Below, piece by piece: positions 59,476 to 64,000 of a stretch of DNA of 64,000 nucleotides. Below the pieces are notes generated by a model. It was given only the letters and a program-made list of their open reading frames with translations. It did not search any database and was not told the origin of the DNA. The stretch spans positions 186,001 to 250,000 of the forward strand of contig NZ_JAJADQ010000007.1 of NCBI RefSeq assembly GCF_020447315.1, in the 5' to 3' direction. Each line of letters begins with the position of its first letter. Position 1 is the first letter of the stretch. Both the position numbers and the translations under genes were made by a program. The DNA comes from Hymenobacter nitidus (GTDB lineage: Bacteria; Bacteroidota; Bacteroidia; Cytophagales; Hymenobacteraceae).

Positions 59476-60927
59476 CTATTTGCTGATAATCTTGTTCAGC
59501 TGCAGAGCCGCCGACTTCTTGCTGGGACGACTCACACCGATAATGGTTTTGGCATCGAGCCAGCCGGTGAAGTCTTTCACGTAGGCCAGGTTTTGGTCAC
59601 TGGCTACGCTCAGCCCCAGGCCTTTGGCGGGTGTTACTACCCCGGTTTGGGCATTCACGCGCCGCACGTACAGATCAGACTTGCCCTTGATTTTCTCCTG
59701 GGTCAGAATCTGGATTTCCGGACCGAATACCGCGGCGCGGAACCCGATACCGGTGAACGACTCGGCCGGCGACGCTACCTGATCTTTGGCAATAATCGTG
59801 TGCCATGTCGGGCTCTGAAACTCGTTGTAGCCAAACACGTGCAGCTCCCGGGCGTGTACCGGCGACTCGTCGCCGCCTTCCTCAAACTTCTTCTCGGCAA
59901 TAACAACTAGCTGCTTCTCCGCGGTCAGCAGCAACTCCGCGAGGTACACGTCTTCGAGGCGCTTGGCGCTGGTCTGGCCGGCTTTGTTTACTTCGGCCAG
60001 GTATTCAGGCGTGAAGCGGAATTCGGGGGCAAACTTCATGTCGCCTTCTCCCGCGAAGTCAAACTTGACCACTTTGAGGCTGTAGTACTGACCACTTTCC
60101 CGCTCGGTGCAGATGGCGGCGGCATACAGCGTATTATCGGGCTGCAGGCCAAACTTGGCGTCGAACACCGTCACGGCCTTGCCGCCGAAGCTGCCGCCCA
60201 CGGCCACCGACATGATTTTGGTTTCGGGCTTGTCGTTGAGGTAGCGGCGTACGGTGAGCTTCTTCATCTGGTCGCTGATGAGGGCTACGTACTGGGCGCC
60301 GTCGTTGCCGATGTGCACGGTAGGGGAGAAGAAGTCGCCCACGTCGTGGAAGTCGTAGGTGCGGTCTTTAAGTTTGGTGAGCTTCTGGTCGTACACCGTG
60401 GCGCTGATGGCCCGGATCTGCACGTCGCGGGTGAGGTAGCGGAAAGCCACCAGCTTCGAGCCGTCGGGGGAAATGGCCACGCCGGGGCGCCGGTCGCGCG
60501 CCGAGGCGTCAATCAGCTTCTTCGGCGCGGCCTTCTGCCCATTGCGCAGGTCGACGAGTACGGCCGAAAGGTTCTGGCTGGCATTGTCTTTTTGGTGAAT
60601 TACCACGAAAGCCTGTTCCGAGCCGCGGCCAAACGCCTCCACGCTTTCTCCCTCGGCCACCGGCACGGGTGTGGTCCACAATTGCTTCAGTTCGGCATCG
60701 TAGCGCTCCACGGCATACTGCGTGGCCGACTTATGGGCCAGAATGACAAAACCGCCGCTGGCTACGGGTAGCATTTTGCGCGTTACCCGCTGATTGTAAC
60801 GGTCTTCTGTGCTTTCGGGGAGGTAGCTGAACGGTACGGATTTTACCTTTTGGGCCAAGGCTCCTGCGGGCTCCGCCAGCAGACCGGCCAGCAGCGCACA
60901 AATCGGAAGAAGAAATTTAAAGCGCAC
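59476..60927 (-). CDS. Secreted protein of unknown function, beta-rich
   Basis: A 483-residue protein with a GTG start, a signal peptide (ending GALAQ) and no domain I recognise. The sequence alternates short strands (AVERYDAELKQLWTTPVPVAEGES, VAISPDGSKLVAFRYL, DRTYDFHDVGDFFSPTVHIGNDGAQYVALISDQM, TLYAAAICTERESGQYYSLKVVKFDF) in a way typical of beta-propellers. It is probably periplasmic or surface-exposed. A TAnnTTTG element lies upstream. Its stop abuts the start of the 106-residue gene. Confidence 0.78.
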   Translation of the reverse strand: MRFKFLLPICALLAGLLAEPAGALAQKVKSVPFSYLPESTEDRYNQRVTRKMLPVASGGFVILAHKSATQYAVERYDAELKQLWTTPVPVAEGESVEAFGRGSEQAFVVIHQKDNASQNLSAVLVDLRNGQKAAPKKLIDASARDRRPGVAISPDGSKLVAFRYLTRDVQIRAISATVYDQKLTKLKDRTYDFHDVGDFFSPTVHIGNDGAQYVALISDQMKKLTVRRYLNDKPETKIMSVAVGGSFGGKAVTVFDAKFGLQPDNTLYAAAICTERESGQYYSLKVVKFDFAGEGDMKFAPEFRFTPEYLAEVNKAGQTSAKRLEDVYLAELLLTAEKQLVVIAEKKFEEGGDESPVHARELHVFGYNEFQSPTWHTIIAKDQVASPAESFTGIGFRAAVFGPEIQILTQEKIKGKSDLYVRRVNAQTGVVTPAKGLGLSVASDQNLAYVKDFTGWLDAKTIIGVSRPSKKSAALQLNKIISK

Positions 60928-61337
60928 GTAAAAAGGTAGTTAGGTTGAAAAAAGTGCAAACAACAAAAAAATGTACTCTCCAAAGGTATCCATCTCTGGC
61001 CGCCGCCCGTAAAGGCCACGCTCCCCGATGGCAACCGGCCTGAGGTATCACGATTTGTTCATGCTATCATAACGTTTCGATAGCCCAAACTAAGGGTATT
61101 CGTGCGTTACTTTGCCAAAAGTAACGACTGGTACTACGCACTTAGCTCGAGAGGAAGTATTGTAGATTTTGAATACAATGGTCTTCTCATCTGAACAGCT
61201 CGAATACTTTGCCTGGTTGTTGGCCTCGTGTAGATCGTACACGACTGATGATCAAAATTTTGTTTTTTCGCTGTAAATCCAGCTTCTGGCCCAAACTTTG
61301 TGACGGCCGCGCAGCTTGTTATTAAGTACCCTGACCT
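60928..61337. other. 410-base intergenic stretch between divergent genes
   Basis: AT-richer than its surroundings. It contains a -7 element for the minus-strand gene (60981-60988) and short palindromes (GTGTA.GATCG.TACAC near 61230 and a CGTTACTTT/AAAGTAACG-like hairpin near 61100). Several TACTTTG-like sequences occur. No convincing gene is present. Confidence 0.5.
60981..60988 (-). promoter_or_regulatory. -7 element TACCTTTG for the secreted-protein operon
   Basis: Exact TAnnTTTG match on the minus strand, 53 bases before the GTG at 60927. No -33 TTG at the usual spacing. Confidence 0.5.
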
Positions 61338-61577
61338 ATGAAGTTTTTACTAAAATTCGTTCTGCTTTTCGCCCTGATTGTAGTTGGTAAGTTGGCTAAA
61401 GGCCCTGCTGCTCCAGTTGCGGCGGCCAAGGTAGAGCCCCAGCAAACGCCCGTGCGGGCCGCATCCTTCTTTACCCGACAGGTAAGGTTAGAGAATGTCT
61501 CACATGGCGGCGGCAGCCGATTGTGGCAGGCCACGGCCCCCACTACTACTTCTCGTTCCGCAGAAGCATTCGAATAA
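61338..61577 (+). CDS. Small secreted protein, function unknown
   Basis: A 79-residue protein with an N-terminal hydrophobic helix (LLKFVLLFALIVVGKLA) that may be a signal peptide or anchor. A short Ala/Pro/Val stretch and a polar Ser/Thr/Gly-rich C-terminus follow. No domain is recognised. It is a plausible gene because it has a good ATG, a clear hydrophobic start and a terminator directly after it, but low complexity leaves some doubt. Confidence 0.55.
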   Translation: MKFLLKFVLLFALIVVGKLAKGPAAPVAAAKVEPQQTPVRAASFFTRQVRLENVSHGGGSRLWQATAPTTTSRSAEAFE

Positions 61578-61583
61578 ACCGGC

Positions 61584-61612
61584 AGGCGACTTTATTTAAG
61601 TCGCCTTTTTTA
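61584..61612 (+). terminator. Terminator after the small secreted protein gene
   Basis: Nine-bp arms AGGCGACTT/AAGTCGCCT with a five-base loop, followed by TTTTTT. Confidence 0.75.
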
Positions 61613-61643
61613 TGCGCAAACGTTTCGGTAGCCTGCCCGGGGG

Positions 61644-63740
61644 CTAGCTGATTCGGCTCCAGTTGACGGCCGTGGGGGGTAAGGACTCGATGTGGCGGCG
61701 AATGTTCTGGTTTTGTGGCAGGCTCAGGCCGGGGTCTTCCATGAGCAGCTGCTGGGCCGCCGCCCTCGATTCGGTCAGGATGCGGCCATCCTTGGCCAGG
61801 TCCGCAATCAGTAGATCCAGCACGCCGCTTTGCTGGGTGCCCATCAGGTCGCCGGGGCCGCGCAGCTTCAGGTCGATGTCGGCAATTTCGAAGCCGTTAT
61901 TGGTTCGTACCATTGTCTCGATGCGCGTGCGGCTGTCTTTGCTGAGCTTGTAGCCCGTCATCAGGATGCAGTAGCTCTGGTCGGCGCCCCGGCCCACGCG
62001 GCCCCGCAGCTGGTGCAGCTGTGAGAGGCCAAACCGCTCGGCACTTTCGATGACCATTACCGAGGCATTCGGCACGTTTACGCCCACTTCAATAACGGTG
62101 GTAGCCACCATAATCTGGGTTTCGCGCTTCACGAAGCGCTGCATCTCGTAGTCTTTCTCCTCAGCCTTCATGCGGCCGTGCACAATGCTGATTTCAAACT
62201 CCGGGAAGGCCCGCGCCACGCTCTCGTAGCCGTCGGTGAGGTCTTTATAGTCCAGCGTTTCCGACTCTTCAATCAGCGGGTACACGATATAGACCTGCCG
62301 TCCCAGGTTGATCTGGTCGCGGATAAACTGGAATACCTTCAGCCGGTTAGCGTCGTAGCGGTGCACGGTCACAATGGGCTTGCGGCCGGCGGGCAACTCA
62401 TCAATAACGGATACATCCAGGTCGCCATACAGCGTCATGGCCAAGGTACGCGGTATGGGTGTGGCCGTCATGACCAGCACGTGCGGAATTACGTGCGGGT
62501 TTTTCTGCCACAGCTTCGAGCGTTGGGCCACGCCAAAGCGGTGCTGCTCATCCATAATCGTCAGGCCCAGGTTGCGAAACTGCACCACGTCTTCCAGCAG
62601 CGCATGCGTGCCGACCAGCATGTGCATGGTGCCGTCGCGCAGCTGCTCGTGCAGCACGCGCCGCTCCGAGGTGCGGGTGCTGCCCGTGAGCTTGCCCAGC
62701 TTGATGCCCAGCTGGTCGGCGTAGGCTTTCAGGCCCACGTAGTGCTGGTCGGCCAGGATTTCGGTGGGCGCCATCAGGCAGCTCTGCGCCCCGTTGTCGG
62801 CGGCCATGAGCATGGAGATGAAAGCTACAATGGTTTTGCCCGAGCCCACGTCGCCCTGCAGCAGGCGGTTCATCTGCTTGCCGGCGCAGAAATCCTTGTA
62901 AATGTCGTGGATTACCCGCTTCTGGGCACCGGTCAGATCGAAGGTGAGGTGGTTTTTGTAGAAGTCGACCAGCGTGGGTACTTCCTTGAAAATCTGGCCC
63001 GCCAGGGTCACTTTGCGCTGGTCGCGCTGGCGCAGCAGCTTGAGCTGCACGTAAAACAGCTCCTCAAATTTGAGCCGGAACCGGGCCGCCTGCAGCAGTT
63101 CGGTGCTCTGCGGAAAGTGAATCTGCTGGTAGGCTTCGGCCTTGCCCATCAGGTTGTAGTGCCGAATCAGATCGGGCGACAAGGACTCCTGCACGTGGGG
63201 CAGCGCGATTTTGAGCAGGTCGCTCGTCATTCGCGCAATGGCCTTACTATCGATGCGGTGGTAGTTCTTGAGCTTCTCGGTGGTATTGTACACCGGCTGC
63301 AGGTAGCTCTGCCCGGCTTTGGCCTCGGTTACCTCTTCCAGGTCGGGGTGCGCCATCTGGGGCCGGCCGTTGAACACGGTCGGCTTGCCAAAGACGATGT
63401 ACTCCTGGTGGTTCTTAATCACCTTTTCCAGGTAATTCACGCCCTTGAACCACACCAGGTCCAGCTCGGCGCTGCCATCCGAAACCTTAGCGACGATACG
63501 CTTCTTGGGCCCCTCGCCGATAACCTCACGGTTGCGCAATACGCCTTTCACCTGCACGTAAGGAAGGTCCTCGTGCAGGTCAACAATCTGGTAAAACTGC
63601 GTCCGGTCGAGGTAGCGGAAGGGGTAGCGCTGAATCAGGTCGCCGTAGGTGAAGATGTTCAGCTCCTTCTGCAGCAGCGTGGCCCGCTGGGTACCCACGC
63701 CCCGCAGGCTCTCGATTTTGGTATTGAAAAAGCTACTCAT
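61644..63740 (-). CDS. recG: ATP-dependent DNA helicase RecG
   Basis: Remodels replication forks and recombination intermediates. A 698-residue helicase with an N-terminal OB/wedge domain (GDLIQRYPFRYLDRTQFYQ; DLVWFKGVNYLEKVI). Walker A reads GDVGSGKT (near residue 297), the DEAD-like box DEQHRFG, then TATPIPRT, GRMKAEEKD, ATTVIEVGVNVPNASVMVIESAERFGLSQLHQLRGRVGRG and the C-terminal TRB motif region. Length and order are typical. It lies 57 bases after gldD on the same strand. Confidence 0.96.
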   Translation of the reverse strand: MSSFFNTKIESLRGVGTQRATLLQKELNIFTYGDLIQRYPFRYLDRTQFYQIVDLHEDLPYVQVKGVLRNREVIGEGPKKRIVAKVSDGSAELDLVWFKGVNYLEKVIKNHQEYIVFGKPTVFNGRPQMAHPDLEEVTEAKAGQSYLQPVYNTTEKLKNYHRIDSKAIARMTSDLLKIALPHVQESLSPDLIRHYNLMGKAEAYQQIHFPQSTELLQAARFRLKFEELFYVQLKLLRQRDQRKVTLAGQIFKEVPTLVDFYKNHLTFDLTGAQKRVIHDIYKDFCAGKQMNRLLQGDVGSGKTIVAFISMLMAADNGAQSCLMAPTEILADQHYVGLKAYADQLGIKLGKLTGSTRTSERRVLHEQLRDGTMHMLVGTHALLEDVVQFRNLGLTIMDEQHRFGVAQRSKLWQKNPHVIPHVLVMTATPIPRTLAMTLYGDLDVSVIDELPAGRKPIVTVHRYDANRLKVFQFIRDQINLGRQVYIVYPLIEESETLDYKDLTDGYESVARAFPEFEISIVHGRMKAEEKDYEMQRFVKRETQIMVATTVIEVGVNVPNASVMVIESAERFGLSQLHQLRGRVGRGADQSYCILMTGYKLSKDSRTRIETMVRTNNGFEIADIDLKLRGPGDLMGTQQSGVLDLLIADLAKDGRILTESRAAAQQLLMEDPGLSLPQNQNIRRHIESLPPTAVNWSRIS

Positions 63741-63797
63741 GCAAAAGCTGCCGGCTTGATAAGGCGTCTGTGCCTGCGCGAACAGGCGGCCAGTAAG

Positions 63798-64000
63798 CTA
63801 GCGGAATTTCAGGGTGTTGAGCATATGGACCACGTCCTTCTTCACGTAGTCGATAACCGGCGCCAGCGAGTCGTTGGCCGTAGCCGTGCGGAAATACAGG
63901 GCGCCGCGGAAGAAGTGCGTGGTGCTGTCGGTGGTATAAAACTGAAACTGGCTGGGTACCTCTCCCGACAGCTCAAAAACCGCTGCCCGTAGTCCACTAG
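63798..64000 (-). CDS. gldD: Gliding motility lipoprotein GldD, 5'-truncated by the window edge
   Basis: Only the C-terminal ~67 residues are visible. The frame reads [26 protein letters not shown], then a Val-Lys-Lys-Asp-rich helix ending in HMLNTLKFR before a TAG. This closely matches the C-terminus of GldD, a lipoprotein needed for gliding and linked to T9SS in Bacteroidota. The start lies beyond the right edge. Its presence fits the two T9SS cargo proteins in this window. Confidence 0.85.
   Translation of the reverse strand, partial: SGLRAAVFELSGEVPSQFQFYTTDSTTHFFRGALYFRTATANDSLAPVIDYVKKDVVHMLNTLKFR

Noticed and set aside
61171..61269. 32-codon plus-strand ORF in the long intergenic gap
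   Set aside because: Very short, with no recognisable motif and no clear ribosome-binding site.
62178..63992. 604-residue plus-strand open frame opposite recG and gldD
   Set aside because: recG has all helicase motifs on the minus strand; the opposite frame is His/Val/Gln-rich without any domain.

Overview
The window is GC-rich chromosomal DNA from a member of the Bacteroidota, most likely Cytophagales and close to Hymenobacter. This rests on two proteins with type IX secretion (T9SS) C-terminal sorting domains, a partial gldD gliding gene at the right edge, two DUF6089 outer-membrane proteins between nadK and uppS, an ExbB-ExbD-ExbD-TonB-TonB cluster, and repeated exact matches to the Bacteroidota -7 promoter element TAnnTTTG. 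I saw no rRNA, tRNA, CRISPR array, insertion sequence or prophage. Nearly everything is housekeeping or lineage-typical genes. The unusual material lies in the intergenic inverted repeats, some operon neighbours of unknown role, and a few proteins with altered key residues.

Layout. 1-3.6 kb: the end of feoB (ferrous iron uptake), a 155-bp inverted repeat, an RsmI-like methyltransferase and an alpha/beta hydrolase. 3.7-8.8 kb: a 14-repeat secreted T9SS protein and an orphan TPR-histidine kinase. 8.9-12.9 kb: a minus-strand selenium-modification group (mnmH, a VOC protein, selD and an unknown membrane protein) downstream of pdxJ. 13-26.4 kb: a plus-strand run (YqeY-like, CvpA, pabA-like, hydrolase, CBS protein, small BamA-like protein, nadK, two DUF6089 proteins, uppS, bamA, two Skp/OmpH proteins, RluD-like) that carries the envelope-assembly core. 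26.5-34.7 kb: a minus-strand TonB/ExbBD energy-transduction cluster with a PstS-like lipoprotein, a TPR protein and mazG.

34.8-48.2 kb: glmM, a cysteine desulfurase, hemH divergent from an AraC regulator, the GTPases era and der, murQ, a cytochrome-b5-like protein and an arginase-fold protein lacking half of its metal ligands. 48.4-57.3 kb: a fatty-acid beta-oxidation region with fadD, a MarR regulator, fadN, fadA and fadE; the fadN-fadA-fadE order resembles the Bacillus operon. A 14-bp sequence is shared by the marR and fadE upstream regions. 57.4-64 kb: a delta-60-repeat T9SS protein, two coupled unknown genes, a small secreted protein, recG and partial gldD.

How it fits together: many genes serve the cell envelope (uppS, glmM, murQ, bamA, Skp, TonB/ExbBD, T9SS). 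A second theme is lipid catabolism under a likely MarR switch, and a third is tRNA selenation. The intergenic inverted repeats fall into at least four sequence types. Three copies of one type share a core inside the loop, and two repeats run into the 5' ends of neighbouring reading frames.
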